Of a DNA stretch of 64,000 nucleotides, positions 34,615-44,755 are shown one piece after another; the first letter of the stretch is position 1; each line of letters starts with the position of its first letter. A program made the translations under genes and the position numbers. The DNA is from an uncultured Bacteroidales bacterium (lineage in GTDB: Bacteria; Bacteroidota; Bacteroidia; Bacteroidales; Bacteroidaceae). The stretch is taken from positions 1 to 64,000 of the forward strand of contig CADAEK010000006.1 of the NCBI GenBank assembly GCA_902786925.1, read 5' to 3'. Below the pieces are notes generated by a model. That model ran no database searches and was not told where the DNA came from. It worked only from the letters and a program-made list of their open reading frames with translations.

Positions 34615-36702
34615 TTATTGCTCAAAAGCAAGTTCATCGCCTGCGACTTTGACAGTGACGGGCTTCTCATGATCTATCTCACCGCTGATAATGCGCTTGC
34701 TGAGCTCGTTGAGAAGCTTGTCCTGAATGGCTCGCTTGACAGGGCGCGCACCGAACTGCGGGTCAAAACCAGCCTTGGCGATAACACTGATGGCAGCATC
34801 GGTGACGTTGAGCGTGATACCATTCTGTGCCACCATCTTAACCACCTTATCGACTTGCAGACGGACAATCTGCTGGATTTCTGCCTCGTTGAGGGGCGAG
34901 AAGGTGATGATGTCGTCGATTCGGTTCAGAAACTCCGGACGGAAGATGCTGTGGAGCTGTTCACGCTGAGCATTGCTGGTCATGATGATGATGGTGTTCT
35001 TAAAGTTGACCACCCTACCCTTATTGTCGGTGAGACGCCCATCGTCAAGCACCTGCAAGAGGGTGTTGAATACATCTGGATGAGCTTTCTCTATTTCATC
35101 GAAGAGGACAACCGAATAAGGTTTGCGCCGCACAGCCTCGGTAAGCTGACCACCCTCTTCATAGCCAATGTAGCCTGGGGGCGCTCCGATGAGTCGGGTG
35201 ACGCTGAATTTCTCCTGATACTCACTCATGTCAATACGGGTCATCATGGTTTCATCATCAAAGAGGTAGTCGGCAAGTGCTTTCGCCAATTCCGTTTTAC
35301 CCACACCTGTAGTACCGAGGAAGATGAAAGAGCCAATAGGACGTTTGGGGTCTTGCAAGCCTGCACGACTACGACGCACAGCATCGCTGACGGCACGGAT
35401 GGCTTCATCCTGTCCAATGACACGTTTGTGCAGTTCTTCTTCTAGATGGATGAGCTTGGTGCGCTCGGAAGTTTGCATCTTGCTCACGGGAATACCGGTC
35501 CAGCGGCTCACCACATCTGCAATATCGTCACTCTCTACTTCTTCTTTCACAAGCGCTGCCCCACCCTGCGCGTCGGCAAGTTTCGACTGCACGGCTTTAA
35601 TATCCTCTTCGAGATTCTGAAGTTTTCCATAACGGATTTCAGCCACACGACCATAGTTGCCTTCTCGTTCAGCCTTATCAGCTTCGAACTTGAGTTGCTC
35701 AATCTGCTGCTTGTCACTTTGAATTTGGTTCAATAGCGCTTTTTCGCCTTCCCATTTAGCACGTTGTTTCTGCTCATCGGCTCGGAGCGTGTCAATGATT
35801 TTGTTCAGTTCTGCAAGCTTCTCCTTGTCGCCCTCACGCTTGATAGCTTCACGCTCAATCTCCAGTTGCTTGAGTCGGCGACTGAGTTCGTCAATCTCTT
35901 CGGGCACAGAGTCACGCTCCATACGGAGTTTTGCGGCAGCCTCATCCATCAGGTCAATAGCCTTATCTGGAAGAAAACGGTCGGTGATGTAACGATTGCT
36001 AAGCTCAACAGCTGCAATGATGGCCTCGTCCTTGATACGCACTTTATGGTGGTTCTCGTAACGTTCCTTCAAGCCTCTGAGGATGGATATGGAGGAAGGC
36101 ACGTCGGGCTCATCTACCATGACGGTCTGGAAACGACGTTCGAGTGCCTTGTCCTTCTCAAAGTACTTCTGGTACTCGTCGAGCGTGGTGGCACCAATGG
36201 AACGCAACTCACCACGAGCCAAGGCTGGCTTGAGGATGTTGGCAGCATCCATAGCGCCGCTAGTCTGTCCGGCTCCCACAAGGGTATGAATCTCGTCAAT
36301 GAAGAGGATGATTTGCCCCTGACTCTCCACAACGGCTTTAACCACAGCCTTAAGTCGTTCCTCAAACTCGCCCTGATACTTGGCTCCGGCAATGAGGGCG
36401 CCCATGTCGAGAGAGTAGAGCTGCTTGTCTTTGAGGTTTTCGGGCACGTCGCCACGCACGATGCGTCGCGCAAGACCTTCAACGATGGCGGTCTTGCCGG
36501 TGCCTGGCTCACCAATCAAGATTGGATTATTTTTAGTACGACGACTAAGAATCTGCAGGATTCGACGAATCTCTTCATCACGTCCGATGACAGGATCGAG
36601 TTTGCCGTTCTTAGCACGCTCTACGAGGTTCGTTGCGTATTTTTCAAGAACCTCCTTGGCAGACGGTTGCTGCCCATTCTGATTCTGATAGTTGTTGTTC
36701 AT
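34615..36702 (-). CDS. clpB: ClpB-type disaggregase lacking the N domain
   Basis: The 695-residue AAA+ chaperone has two ATPase modules: Walker A GEPGTGKT (64-71) and Walker B ILFIDEIH; then Walker A GTTGVGKT (463-470) and [11 protein letters not shown] coiled-coil M domain lies between (~265-380), which marks ClpB rather than ClpA or ClpC. ClpB normally has ~860 residues with a ~145-residue N-terminal substrate domain. Here that domain is absent and replaced by a polar Asn/Gln start ([11 protein letters not shown]). In module two, only about ten residues (AQREQLHSI, 578-586) separate MTSN from [10 protein letters not shown], where ClpB usually has ~30. It should still form a hexamer, but substrate choice may differ. 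Confidence 0.88.
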   Translation of the reverse strand: MNNNYQNQNGQQPSAKEVLEKYATNLVERAKNGKLDPVIGRDEEIRRILQILSRRTKNNPILIGEPGTGKTAIVEGLARRIVRGDVPENLKDKQLYSLDMGALIAGAKYQGEFEERLKAVVKAVVESQGQIILFIDEIHTLVGAGQTSGAMDAANILKPALARGELRSIGATTLDEYQKYFEKDKALERRFQTVMVDEPDVPSSISILRGLKERYENHHKVRIKDEAIIAAVELSNRYITDRFLPDKAIDLMDEAAAKLRMERDSVPEEIDELSRRLKQLEIEREAIKREGDKEKLAELNKIIDTLRADEQKQRAKWEGEKALLNQIQSDKQQIEQLKFEADKAEREGNYGRVAEIRYGKLQNLEEDIKAVQSKLADAQGGAALVKEEVESDDIADVVSRWTGIPVSKMQTSERTKLIHLEEELHKRVIGQDEAIRAVSDAVRRSRAGLQDPKRPIGSFIFLGTTGVGKTELAKALADYLFDDETMMTRIDMSEYQEKFSVTRLIGAPPGYIGYEEGGQLTEAVRRKPYSVVLFDEIEKAHPDVFNTLLQVLDDGRLTDNKGRVVNFKNTIIIMTSNAQREQLHSIFRPEFLNRIDDIITFSPLNEAEIQQIVRLQVDKVVKMVAQNGITLNVTDAAISVIAKAGFDPQFGARPVKRAIQDKLLNELSKRIISGEIDHEKPVTVKVAGDELAFEQ

Positions 36703-36766
36703 AGTTGCTTATGTGTTTTAGTTCGTTTTCGCTAAAACCTCTAAGCAACTGTTGTTCCACAGCCTT

Positions 36767-38146
36767 TTACTCTGCCGAATTGTCCGAATCAGAGAACGAT
36801 TCGGTGTCATTTTGTCCGATTCCGAGAATATTTGCTAAGGCTGTGTATAGCAATATGTCATCGGGGGAACCGTACTCGCCCAAGAATACAGCATCCTGCT
36901 CCTTCACCTCCGTGGAGGGGAGGATGGCGCCGAGACCATGGCGACCACCGCCGTCCGTCACGTAGGCCACAACGGGAAAGAGGTGCACATGATAGTTAGC
37001 ACCAACCTCTTGGGTCATCACGTCTTGCCCTGCAGTCTTTTGGCCGATGATGATCACATTCTCCTCGCCCATAGAGTATTGCAAGGAGCGAATGACCCAC
37101 TCGGCTGCGCCTTGAGTGTAGGCGCTGGTGAGGATATAGACTCGGGAAAGGTTGAGGTTGGCCACTGAAGCATCGTAAGGAAGCGTAAGATTATTGGTTT
37201 CGTAACGCTTGTTCCAAATAGTTTGGGCAAAAGTGGTGTGAAGGGCGGAGGGGTTGACTACATAGCTGGCTAATCGGCGCGCCATATCGAGGGTGCCGTC
37301 GTTGCACAGGCGCAGGTCAAGCACCATTTCAGAGACATGAGCCTGCTGCATCTGCGCCATGATACCATCGAGCTGGTCTCGATAAGGAGCGGAGGCTGAA
37401 CGCACAAGGGTTTGTTCCAGGGGACCTTCAAGCAAGCGGGTGCACATAAGATAGCCAATCTTCATGCCATCGGTCTCAATGATACGAGACACAGGGAAGG
37501 GCACGTCTTCCACATAACGGGATTCGCCCAGAAGAACGGTGACGGTGTCTTCCCAATAGAAGACGCCTTCAGTCTCGTCCTGAGCAAGGTGGCGCACTTC
37601 AAGAGAACGCGCTATACCCTTTTGAAAACGTGAAACATTCTTGCTGGATATCTTATATGCAGAAGAACTGCCTTCGCCGTAGGAACCATAAGCGCAAATA
37701 AAGTCATTGCGCACCAAGCCAGCTTGTTCTGCAGGACTATTGGGATAGACGGTGAGCACACGAAGGACGGAACGAGTGCTCTGTCCTGTAGGGTCGGTCA
37801 TGAGCACAAAGTCAAATCCGTAAGAATTGTAATGATTGAAATAACCACGCTGATGAGCATCTTCCTGAAGCGTGTCAACAAGAACATAGGACCACTTATC
37901 GTTCTGCTTGCTCTTGGACGTCAGCGTAGAGAGGAAGGATGAGGGAGTGGAGAAGAAGGATTTCCAGCCTGGCGTGTAGTCATTCAAGGAGTCAGCCCAC
38001 AGATAGGTGTCAAGCACTACATCATAGGCCCAATGGTTGTGCTGTGTCTTCGCCTCGTACTCGTAGGTACGGTCTTCGCCACACGACACAAGCATCTGAA
38101 GGGCTACAACGATGGTGAACAGGTATGTCAGAAATCTCTTCATCAA
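36767..38146 (-). CDS. S41-like PDZ lipoprotein with lost catalytic residues
   Basis: The 459-residue lipoprotein (lipobox LVSC, Cys22) has a PDZ-like segment (~110-175, VYPNSPAEQAGLVRNDFI) and an S41 C-terminal-processing-protease fold (~225-430). In active S41 enzymes the nucleophile lies in T-A-S-A-S-E, but here the stretch is TSAYTQGAAE (340-349), with Gly where Ser is expected. The usual TxGK lysine is replaced in QKTAGQDV, and DLRxNxGG is altered to DLRLCNDGT. It therefore looks like a non-proteolytic peptidoglycan or peptide-binding relative, by comparison of motifs only. It lies 64 bases upstream of clpB behind its own promoter-like box. Confidence 0.75.
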   Translation of the reverse strand: MMKRFLTYLFTIVVALQMLVSCGEDRTYEYEAKTQHNHWAYDVVLDTYLWADSLNDYTPGWKSFFSTPSSFLSTLTSKSKQNDKWSYVLVDTLQEDAHQRGYFNHYNSYGFDFVLMTDPTGQSTRSVLRVLTVYPNSPAEQAGLVRNDFICAYGSYGEGSSSAYKISSKNVSRFQKGIARSLEVRHLAQDETEGVFYWEDTVTVLLGESRYVEDVPFPVSRIIETDGMKIGYLMCTRLLEGPLEQTLVRSASAPYRDQLDGIMAQMQQAHVSEMVLDLRLCNDGTLDMARRLASYVVNPSALHTTFAQTIWNKRYETNNLTLPYDASVANLNLSRVYILTSAYTQGAAEWVIRSLQYSMGEENVIIIGQKTAGQDVMTQEVGANYHVHLFPVVAYVTDGGGRHGLGAILPSTEVKEQDAVFLGEYGSPDDILLYTALANILGIGQNDTESFSDSDNSAE

Positions 38147-38170
38147 ATACTATTGTCGGATTTTGAGCTG

Positions 38171-38178
38171 CAAAGTTA
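38171..38178 (-). promoter_or_regulatory. Candidate -7 box for the S41-like gene
   Basis: Minus-strand TAACTTTG lies 25 bases before the start codon. Confidence 0.5.
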
Positions 38179-38211
38179 TGAAAAAGAAATGACGCGAGAA
38201 AAGAAGTTAAC

Positions 38212-39522
38212 TCAATTTTCCTTAATCTTCACAAAAGCGGTAACGGTGAAGGTGACAAGACAGAATGCCATCACCAACCAGAAGAAGTTCTGATAGCCAA
38301 TGTTCTCAGAGATAAGACCAGACACCATACCGGGAATCATCACACCGCCAAGGTACTGACCAGCGGTGCAGATGGAGAAGACGGCCGTAGAGCGTTCGCC
38401 GCGAGAGAAGGTGACGAGGAAGAGCGTGTAGGCAGCAAAGCCAAGACCATAACCTATCTGCTCAACGCATACACAAACACCAGCAAGCCACAGGTCGGTA
38501 GTGGGGAAATAACTAAGATAGACATACACGATATCGGGCAATGTAATGCAGAGCACAAGAGGCCAAAGGCACTTTTTCAAGCCCCATTTTGACACAGCCC
38601 AACCACCTACAATACCACCCAGCAGCAAACCGATGACACCCAGCGTGCCGTATATAAGTCCAAAATCCACATCGCTCATGGCAAGTCCGCCTTCAGCGGC
38701 GCTGCGCGTAAGGAAAAGCGGCACAATCTTAGTGAGCAACCCTTCTGGCAAACGGAATAGGAGGATGAAGCAGAGGGCAGAAATGAGATGAGGCTTGGTG
38801 ACGAACACCTTCAAGGTGCGTCCAAACTCACGCATCTGCTCCATGAAGTCAAAGCGGTCGTGCACCACTGTTTCCACTTTGGGCAAAATGAAGGCATGAT
38901 ACAGAGCCAACAGCAGCATGAGCACACCCAGAATGACAAACACCACCATCCATTCAAAATGCGGCAACAGGAATGAGCATCGAGATTGAGTAGATGATGT
39001 ATGCGAAATCTCCTGAAGGAAGCCAGCCAACAGCACCAGTCCACCTTGACCAATGACCATGCCAATGCGGTAGAACGTGTTGCGCACACCCACATAGAGC
39101 TCTTGCTTCTTGTCGGGTAATGCGATGATGTAGAAGCCGTCGGCAGAGATGTCGTGAGTGGCGCTGGAGAAAGCTACCACCATGAATATCGCCAATGTGC
39201 CTTTCAGCCAGAACTCTGTGGGCAATGTGAAAGCCACTAATGCTAGCGCAACACCCATCAGAAACTGCATGGAAACAATCCACCAACGCTTTGTTTTCAA
39301 ATTGTCAATAATAGGGCTCCATATTGGTTTTATGACCCACGGCAAACCGAGCCAGCCTGTATAAAAGGTAATTTGACCATCAGTAAGGCCAAATTCCTTA
39401 AACATGATGACGGAGATAAGCATCACCGCTGAGAATGGCAATGCCTCACCCAAATAAAGAGAAGGCACCCATGCGCCAGCCCATACGTCTGACGACTTCT
39501 TTTGAGAGGATTGATTATTCAT
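38212..39522 (-). CDS. MFS transporter, AmpG-like
   Basis: The 436-residue inner-membrane protein has about twelve hydrophobic helices. The N-terminal pattern YLGEALPFSAVMLISVIMFK, followed by YTGWLGLPWVIKPIWSPIID, is typical of the AmpG branch of the major facilitator superfamily, whose E. coli member imports anhydro-muropeptides from the periplasm for recycling. The helix-4/5 segment HDISADGFYIIALP is also AmpG-like. It is the last gene of the five-gene operon starting with the GT2 gene and overlaps the upstream MFS gene by 8 bases. Substrate is inferred, not shown. Confidence 0.82.
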   Translation of the reverse strand: MNNQSSQKKSSDVWAGAWVPSLYLGEALPFSAVMLISVIMFKEFGLTDGQITFYTGWLGLPWVIKPIWSPIIDNLKTKRWWIVSMQFLMGVALALVAFTLPTEFWLKGTLAIFMVVAFSSATHDISADGFYIIALPDKKQELYVGVRNTFYRIGMVIGQGGLVLLAGFLQEISHTSSTQSRCSFLLPHFEWMVVFVILGVLMLLLALYHAFILPKVETVVHDRFDFMEQMREFGRTLKVFVTKPHLISALCFILLFRLPEGLLTKIVPLFLTRSAAEGGLAMSDVDFGLIYGTLGVIGLLLGGIVGGWAVSKWGLKKCLWPLVLCITLPDIVYVYLSYFPTTDLWLAGVCVCVEQIGYGLGFAAYTLFLVTFSRGERSTAVFSICTAGQYLGGVMIPGMVSGLISENIGYQNFFWLVMAFCLVTFTVTAFVKIKEN

Positions 39523-40792
39523 TAAGTATTATTGATTTGGTTTTACATTTTATTAATATGAGCCACGCCACTGGAGCCATAGCACTACATACAAAGAAGA
39601 ACATACGGTAACCCAACACCGCACAGAGCCAGCCTGACAGCGCCATCGGAGCAAGCATCAAGGTAGCAACCAATGGAACATACAGGAAATTAGTTGTGGT
39701 ACGATAGCGCTGCTCTGAGATGTATGGCACATACAAACGGCACACATTGAGTCCTATGCCAAAACAGAATTGCGCAAAGAAGGTCATACAACACAACAGG
39801 AACAAGTTGTTCACCTGTGGAGCAGCAGACATCAGCATGTAAGAGAACGGAGATAGAGTCAGCACGATAGCCGCAACGCCAAATACACGCTGCACACCAA
39901 AGCGCTTCATCAACGCCCGTCCTAATGCCAAACCCAGCGAGAATGCCAGCACGCCAATGGTACCTTGGGCAAAACCTACATCTTGCACAGAGCAGCCCAA
40001 ACCTCCCTCCCCTACTGGAGCCAGCAGGAAGAACACACGAGTATTGAACAGCAATGCTTGAGGCAGCAGCAAGAAGAAAAGACTCAGCACAACAGGAAGC
40101 GCATGGGGCTTTTGTTGAATACGTGCCACGACCTGCAACTCGTTCCTTACGGTATTGGCCAACGTCTCATGCCTTGAGCGGTCTCGACCTTTTGGGGTTG
40201 GCAAAATAATCATATTCAAGGCAAAGAACACTAAGAAGCCACCTACAACCAACGAGCTCTCCATCGCCCATGCCTTCTGATAGCTGCGGAAGAACACTTC
40301 GAAGAATCCGGCCACGATAATAAGCACGCCGTATGTCACTATCAAAGTCATTTGCGATGCCATCATCTTGGTGTTATTGAATATTCGCTGCTGACGCGGA
40401 AACAACATTCTGCTATAATAAAGACGCGAAAGCAATTCATGCCAGGCACACAGTAACGAGAGCACAAACAGGAACAGAAAGAGCTGCCACCCTTTCACCG
40501 ATGCTTCAGAGATATACACAGCGAGTCCTGTAAGACAGACGAGCATCAGCGTCTCCACAAGATGTAGATAGCGTTTGAACCGTCCAGCTTTCCGTACCTT
40601 GCTGTAGAAGTACGACTTCAGCACCCATGGCAAGAACAGCAAAGCACCATAGAGCGTGGCCAACGTCGTCGATGTGCCAAACTGCAAGAACATCAGCAAT
40701 GCCACATAAGTCACAACGGCAGAAGGTATCTCCTCTGCCGCAAAAAGGCACGGTATCCAATACCATGGACTATGTAACTTATTGCTGTTCAT
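39515..40792 (-). CDS. MFS transporter
   Basis: The 425-residue protein has about twelve membrane helices, and its N terminus (SPWYWIPCLFAAEEIPSAVV, then LYGALLFLPWVLKSYF) parallels the neighbouring AmpG-like protein, suggesting an old duplication. A basic loop (TPKGRDRSRHE) separates the two halves. It overlaps the next gene by 8 bases and follows the SpoIID gene by 26. Substrate unknown; context suggests a cell-wall fragment or nucleotide-sugar-related compound. Confidence 0.8.
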   Translation of the reverse strand: MNSNKLHSPWYWIPCLFAAEEIPSAVVTYVALLMFLQFGTSTTLATLYGALLFLPWVLKSYFYSKVRKAGRFKRYLHLVETLMLVCLTGLAVYISEASVKGWQLFLFLFVLSLLCAWHELLSRLYYSRMLFPRQQRIFNNTKMMASQMTLIVTYGVLIIVAGFFEVFFRSYQKAWAMESSLVVGGFLVFFALNMIILPTPKGRDRSRHETLANTVRNELQVVARIQQKPHALPVVLSLFFLLLPQALLFNTRVFFLLAPVGEGGLGCSVQDVGFAQGTIGVLAFSLGLALGRALMKRFGVQRVFGVAAIVLTLSPFSYMLMSAAPQVNNLFLLCCMTFFAQFCFGIGLNVCRLYVPYISEQRYRTTTNFLYVPLVATLMLAPMALSGWLCAVLGYRMFFFVCSAMAPVAWLILIKCKTKSIILNE

Positions 40793-40818
40793 TCAAGTGT
40801 TCTTTTATCGTATAGTCA

Positions 40819-42015
40819 TCACCATTTCTTGGTCAGTTCTGTCTGAGGATAATAGAAACTCAGTATCTCTTCATAAGGTATGCCTTGGTCGCCCATCACA
40901 GCAGCACCTATCTGGCATAACCCCACACCGTGGCCCCAGCCTTTTCCTTTCAGCACAAAGCCATCTACCGTTTTCTCCACATCAAATGCAGAAGAATACA
41001 GGTGTGACTCACTCAACCACTTCCGAATCTCCAGTTCCTTCCCCACTTCCACCGAGCACTTCTCTCCCACTATTCTCAGCATGATGATTCTGCCTGATGC
41101 TCCTCTGGAAAGAGGGATAAGGTCTAAGATACGACCAAAATCAATACCCGACTTGCGTCGAATCAGCGCCGAGAGTTCATCAACCTTATATGAAACCGTC
41201 CACTCATAGAAATCTGTTGTCTCTTGGTCATAGTTGTTCAGCACCTGTGAAAGAATGCGCTTGTCTTGCGTGTTACAATACGGATCCTGTTTTGCCACCA
41301 GATAGGGATGACGAACATTCTCCCAACAAGTCTCAAACACCTCTGTCATTCCTCCACAGCATTTCGAGAAACGAGCGTCACAAATTCTCCCTTCATATGT
41401 CAGCACTTCACCACGTGTGGCTTCAATCGCTTTCACCACATTAGGGTTCGACTGCCGCGTAATGCCTTGATAACGCTGACAATGGTCATCTGCACAGACA
41501 TCGAAACCATGATGTGCCTCATTATCGTACCAACGGATAATGGAGGAAGGATGCTGCTGAGAATCCGCCGTTGCAAGGGGAGCGTTATGGGGAGCTGCGT
41601 GCGTAGTAGCTTCAAGAATGCGCATCAGCCAACTGCGCGATATGACCGCATGAGCCTTCAACAACTCCAAAGAGGCATTGGCGCTCATTTCGCTGCTGAT
41701 GACGCTGGTAAGATAGGTCTCCACAGGCACGATATTCACTGCCTGCAATAGTCCATCCTCTTCCATCAGTTCCAACCCACCAGCAAAGGTTTGCTCTTCT
41801 TTACGTTCCCAATGGAAACCAATGCCAATCACCACGTCCTTCAACGTAAAACTGGCATGCTCATCAGCAGGGACAAATACCCGTTTCTCTCCACATGGCG
41901 CAAACGTATGCTCGCCCACATATGGTTCTCCATCCAACCAATAGGTCGTGTGGAATACCACGTTAAGCTTGCTAGCTTTTACGATGCCTACTCGCACCTG
42001 TCGTTCTTGTTCCAT
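40819..42015 (-). CDS. SpoIID/LytB domain protein
   Basis: The ~398-residue protein starts best at 42015 (MEQERQVRVGIV), 40 bases after the DUF4922 stop; an upstream ATG at 42102 would overlap that gene. SpoIID motifs are clear: VPVETYLTSVISSEMSANAS with the catalytic-type Glu, LKAHAVISRSWLM, CCGGMTEVFETCWEN, and the C-terminal GWGHGVGLCQIGAAVMG. SpoIID is a lytic transglycosylase that cuts peptidoglycan stripped of stem peptides. No signal peptide is evident with this start, which is odd for an enzyme of the envelope. The operon partners include a DUF4922 protein and two transporters. Confidence 0.85.
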   Translation of the reverse strand: MEQERQVRVGIVKASKLNVVFHTTYWLDGEPYVGEHTFAPCGEKRVFVPADEHASFTLKDVVIGIGFHWERKEEQTFAGGLELMEEDGLLQAVNIVPVETYLTSVISSEMSANASLELLKAHAVISRSWLMRILEATTHAAPHNAPLATADSQQHPSSIIRWYDNEAHHGFDVCADDHCQRYQGITRQSNPNVVKAIEATRGEVLTYEGRICDARFSKCCGGMTEVFETCWENVRHPYLVAKQDPYCNTQDKRILSQVLNNYDQETTDFYEWTVSYKVDELSALIRRKSGIDFGRILDLIPLSRGASGRIIMLRIVGEKCSVEVGKELEIRKWLSESHLYSSAFDVEKTVDGFVLKGKGWGHGVGLCQIGAAVMGDQGIPYEEILSFYYPQTELTKKW

Positions 42016-42055
42016 CTTCTTGTCTCGTTCTAAATATACATTCACTTCCACGCTC

Positions 42056-42970
42056 CTACTCCACTCCACATTCCTGAATGATGGCCTTTGCCAATTGGGC
42101 ATTCATCTTCTTAAAGTCTTCTTCACGAGGAGTGATGAGCAAACCGCCCATATCAAGAGCACCTGGACTCACTAAAGTCTTGGCGTCGCCCTCAGCATGA
42201 TAGCAATCTGGGCGATGCTTTGCCCGTGGCAACACAACGCTCACCAATTCCTCTTCACTATCAGCCCATGCAAGGATGTTCATCATCGGCTCATACTCTC
42301 CTTCTGGCACTGGCAACATGCTGTACACGCTGTCGAACAACGCCTCATGAGCCTCGGCAGTAGAAGCAATAATCACGTAACCTGCGCAGAGATACCCGTT
42401 CAGTTGATAGACAGTTCCGCCATCACCCTTCCGCAGACACGACATCTGTGGGCGATATACTTCTTTCCAGTCTCTCTCCAATGGCACCACACCCCTGCTT
42501 CCTGCTTGGAAATGCATGTGGTCGGGAGCGCTGGCACCGCACAATGGGCCATTATAAAAGAACAGCAAGTTGTCCAGCTTTTTCACCATCTTCATCAGGT
42601 CCTCATAATGTCCCTGAATCTGCTGACGGTTGTGATGGCGCAAGGGGATTGTATAATGTCGTGGCAGAATAGGATTAGGATTAAGCAAAAAGTGATACTT
42701 ACCCAACAAAGGCATCCCTGTCTGATCTGCCGGGCGATTCATCTCACACAGGAAGCAGGAGCGCCGACGAATGGTCTTTGCATCCACTTTTGCCCCTGTC
42801 GAAACCATGCGTACAGGGTTGTATTGTACTCCGACATGGCAGTTGTCCACAGCCAACTCTTTGGTCAGCACCTGGTCCAGTTGCTCATACTTCTTGCGAG
42901 CATCAGACCAGCAGGTCAACTGCCTATCGAAAAAAAATCCACATCCTCCTTCTTCACATCTCCCTGCCAA
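42056..42970 (-). CDS. DUF4922 protein, GalT/HIT-like
   Basis: The 304-residue protein shows [18 protein letters not shown], a CxxC pair like the zinc site of the HIT/GalT superfamily, and [11 protein letters not shown], whose HxHxQ fits the active-site motif of nucleotidyltransferases and sugar-nucleotide phosphorylases. [18 protein letters not shown] and [10 protein letters not shown] complete the pattern. Members are called DUF4922 and resemble GDP-galactose phosphorylase. The start at 42970 lies 55 bases inside the GT2 gene, implying strong translational coupling. It probably handles a nucleotide-activated sugar made or used by the GT2 enzyme; the substrate is unknown. Confidence 0.75.
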   Translation of the reverse strand: MAGRCEEGGCGFFFDRQLTCWSDARKKYEQLDQVLTKELAVDNCHVGVQYNPVRMVSTGAKVDAKTIRRRSCFLCEMNRPADQTGMPLLGKYHFLLNPNPILPRHYTIPLRHHNRQQIQGHYEDLMKMVKKLDNLLFFYNGPLCGASAPDHMHFQAGSRGVVPLERDWKEVYRPQMSCLRKGDGGTVYQLNGYLCAGYVIIASTAEAHEALFDSVYSMLPVPEGEYEPMMNILAWADSEEELVSVVLPRAKHRPDCYHAEGDAKTLVSPGALDMGGLLITPREEDFKKMNAQLAKAIIQECGVE

Positions 42971-44457
42971 TAGAGGTTCAGTCGCTTGCGGTTCCGAATC
43001 TCCATGGTGCGCAGGCTGTCTTTATAAGTATTATTTCGATTGATTTGTTCAGGTGTCAAAGCTGCGTCGCTGTTACCTTCCCATCGGCGGCACAGATAGA
43101 GTTCGTCATAGATGCGGCCCATCTTATATCGGCGTGAGAATGCAAGCCCCAGCGCATAGTCCTCACCATAGGAGGTGTTTGGCATGCCGATGTGACGCAG
43201 CAACGGAGTAAAGAAAGCGCGTGGTGCACCAAGTCCGTTAATACGCAAAGCATTGTTGCGTCCGTTCTCATCCGTCCATTCACGGTGGTCTATCAAGCCT
43301 GGAGGCAAGGTCTCCAACTGGAAGTTGCACATCCGATAGGCACCTATCACCATACCGCAACGTTCCTCGTAGAATTTATCCACGATACGCTGCAACGTGT
43401 CAGGACCGCTATAGAGGTCATCGCTATCAAGCTGCACAGCAAAGCGTCCGCATCGAGGGTCATTAAAGGCCAAGCCCCAGCATCCACCAATACCTAAGTC
43501 CTTACGTTCAGGAATGATGTGCAGCACCCGTTCGTCTGCTGCTGCCAGACGTTTCATCACCTCAGTAGTGCCATCGGTAGAGAGGTTGTCCACCACCATC
43601 ACATTGAAGGGGAAAGATGTCTTCTGCGACAAAGCGCTCTTCACGGCATCTTCAATCGTTTTCACACGATTGCGGACAGGGATAATCACAGTTGCTTCCA
43701 CATCAAAGTCAGCACTCTCCACCGCAACCTCGGCAATTGCATCAGAATTGATATATGCACCAATCTCCTTCAGATGGTGGGTGCACACTTGCTCGCGTTC
43801 AATCTGCACAGCACGGTTGCGCGGGTCCACATAGTCAAACTGCTTCTCCCCACTCTTTCGTAGGTCCATTTCTTCCTCCGTATAGAGGTATTCGCGCAGA
43901 TGGAAGAGCGATTCAGCTCCCCAAGTTCTCAAGCCATACAGGTGCAGGTCATACCATCCTGAATAAATGTAGTCTGCTTGTGCATTCTGCTGGGCATATT
44001 CACGAAGCGAGGCGGCATTATATACCAGCAGCGAGCCAAAGTCGAAGTCGTCTCGCACGCTGCCTTCATAGAAGTCTATCGTTGGACTTGTTATCGTCTC
44101 ACCATTCTTCACCACATATCGATCGGCATACACCATAAAGGCGCCAATGCCATTCGCCGTATCAGCCATGCGCTTCACAGCCTGATAGCCCAACGTGATA
44201 GGTGTCTGTTTGGTGCACACCAATACCAATGGAGCTGTAGCCACTTCGGCTATCTTACGTACCGTAGAGGCACTCTGCAGGTGGTCGATACGCATCACTT
44301 CGCATCCATCCACCTGACATTCCTCGTCTCCTGTCATCATCACATAAATCTTGTTCACCAGTATTTCTTTCTGCAATTGCAGCACCATCAACTGCGTCGT
44401 CTCCTTGTCGGCATAGGCAATAAAACAGTCTATGCCTCTTCTCATGATGTTATTCAT
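42916..44457 (-). CDS. Family 2 glycosyltransferase
   Basis: The 513-residue protein has an N-terminal ~240-residue domain with [16 protein letters not shown] and [20 protein letters not shown], then a GT2 GT-A fold from ~250: [32 protein letters not shown], and [13 protein letters not shown] (the DxD metal site). A conserved [15 protein letters not shown] and [15 protein letters not shown] close the catalytic part. It leads the operon with DUF4922 (55-base overlap), SpoIID and two MFS genes, behind a promoter-like box at 44501. It may transfer a sugar to a surface glycan or cell-wall fragment. Confidence 0.85.
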   Translation of the reverse strand: MNNIMRRGIDCFIAYADKETTQLMVLQLQKEILVNKIYVMMTGDEECQVDGCEVMRIDHLQSASTVRKIAEVATAPLVLVCTKQTPITLGYQAVKRMADTANGIGAFMVYADRYVVKNGETITSPTIDFYEGSVRDDFDFGSLLVYNAASLREYAQQNAQADYIYSGWYDLHLYGLRTWGAESLFHLREYLYTEEEMDLRKSGEKQFDYVDPRNRAVQIEREQVCTHHLKEIGAYINSDAIAEVAVESADFDVEATVIIPVRNRVKTIEDAVKSALSQKTSFPFNVMVVDNLSTDGTTEVMKRLAAADERVLHIIPERKDLGIGGCWGLAFNDPRCGRFAVQLDSDDLYSGPDTLQRIVDKFYEERCGMVIGAYRMCNFQLETLPPGLIDHREWTDENGRNNALRINGLGAPRAFFTPLLRHIGMPNTSYGEDYALGLAFSRRYKMGRIYDELYLCRRWEGNSDAALTPEQINRNNTYKDSLRTMEIRNRKRLNLYWQGDVKKEDVDFFSIGS

Positions 44458-44500
44458 ATATTATTTTTCTTGATTCGTAGTGGTTATGTCTGATTACGTG

Positions 44501-44508
44501 CAAAGGTA
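44501..44508 (-). promoter_or_regulatory. Candidate -7 box for the GT2 operon
   Basis: Minus-strand TACCTTTG lies 43 bases before the GT2 start. AATTCAC repeats follow at 44518-44545 in the spacer to the que operon. Confidence 0.6.
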
Positions 44509-44635
44509 CATATTTTAATTCACAATTCACAATTCACGGTTCACAAATTACCATTCAAATTGCATTTAGCCCCTAGAAACATACTGAAACGTGAAATTAT
44601 AGGCTCTGGATGATGGACGATGTGTGATTTTTACG

Positions 44636-44643
44636 TACCTTTG
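44636..44643 (+). promoter_or_regulatory. Candidate -7 box for the que operon
   Basis: TACCTTTG lies 17 bases before the first preQ1-like aptamer, so transcription would start near 44650 and include both aptamers. Confidence 0.65.
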
Positions 44644-44660
44644 CACCCGATTTGGACAAT

Positions 44661-44692
44661 CCGAGTGCCTGAACACCTCGTCAAAACAGGCG
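44661..44692 (+). ncRNA. PreQ1-I-type riboswitch aptamer, first of two
   Basis: The order is that of the H-type pseudoknot preQ1-I fold: P1 CGAG (44662-44665), P2 GCCTG (44667-44671), loop, P1' CTCG (44677-44680), A-rich linker TCAAAA, P2' CAGGC (44687-44691). P1 pairs CGAG with CTCG and P2 pairs GCCTG with CAGGC. It precedes preQ0/preQ1 genes. Small size and position fit; the exact ligand contacts cannot be verified by eye. Confidence 0.7.
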
Positions 44693-44718
44693 TGTACCAG
44701 TAACCACGATAAAAACCA

Positions 44719-44751
44719 GCGAGTGCTTGACGAACCTCGTAAAAAACAAGA
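44719..44751 (+). ncRNA. PreQ1-I-type riboswitch aptamer, second of two
   Basis: P1 CGAG (44720-44723), P2 CTTG (44726-44729), loop ACGAAC, P1' CTCG (44736-44739), linker TAAAAAA and P2' CAAG (44747-44750) give the same H-type pseudoknot as the first copy. P2' ends 5 bases before the start codon at 44756, so folding would cover the translation-initiation region. The A-rich linker and terminal CAAG match known preQ1-I examples. Confidence 0.75.
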
Positions 44752-44755
44752 TCAC

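Noticed and set aside
42016..42102. Upstream start for the SpoIID gene
   Set aside because: It would overlap the DUF4922 gene and adds no signal peptide or conserved residues.
44518..44545. AATTCAC repeats as a regulator-binding array
   Set aside because: Only about four imperfect units, similar to the simple repeats in other spacers; nothing indicates binding.
44624..44755. Upstream start for the queuosine transporter
   Set aside because: It would translate through both preQ1-like aptamers and the promoter region; the start at 44756 opens directly into the family sequence.
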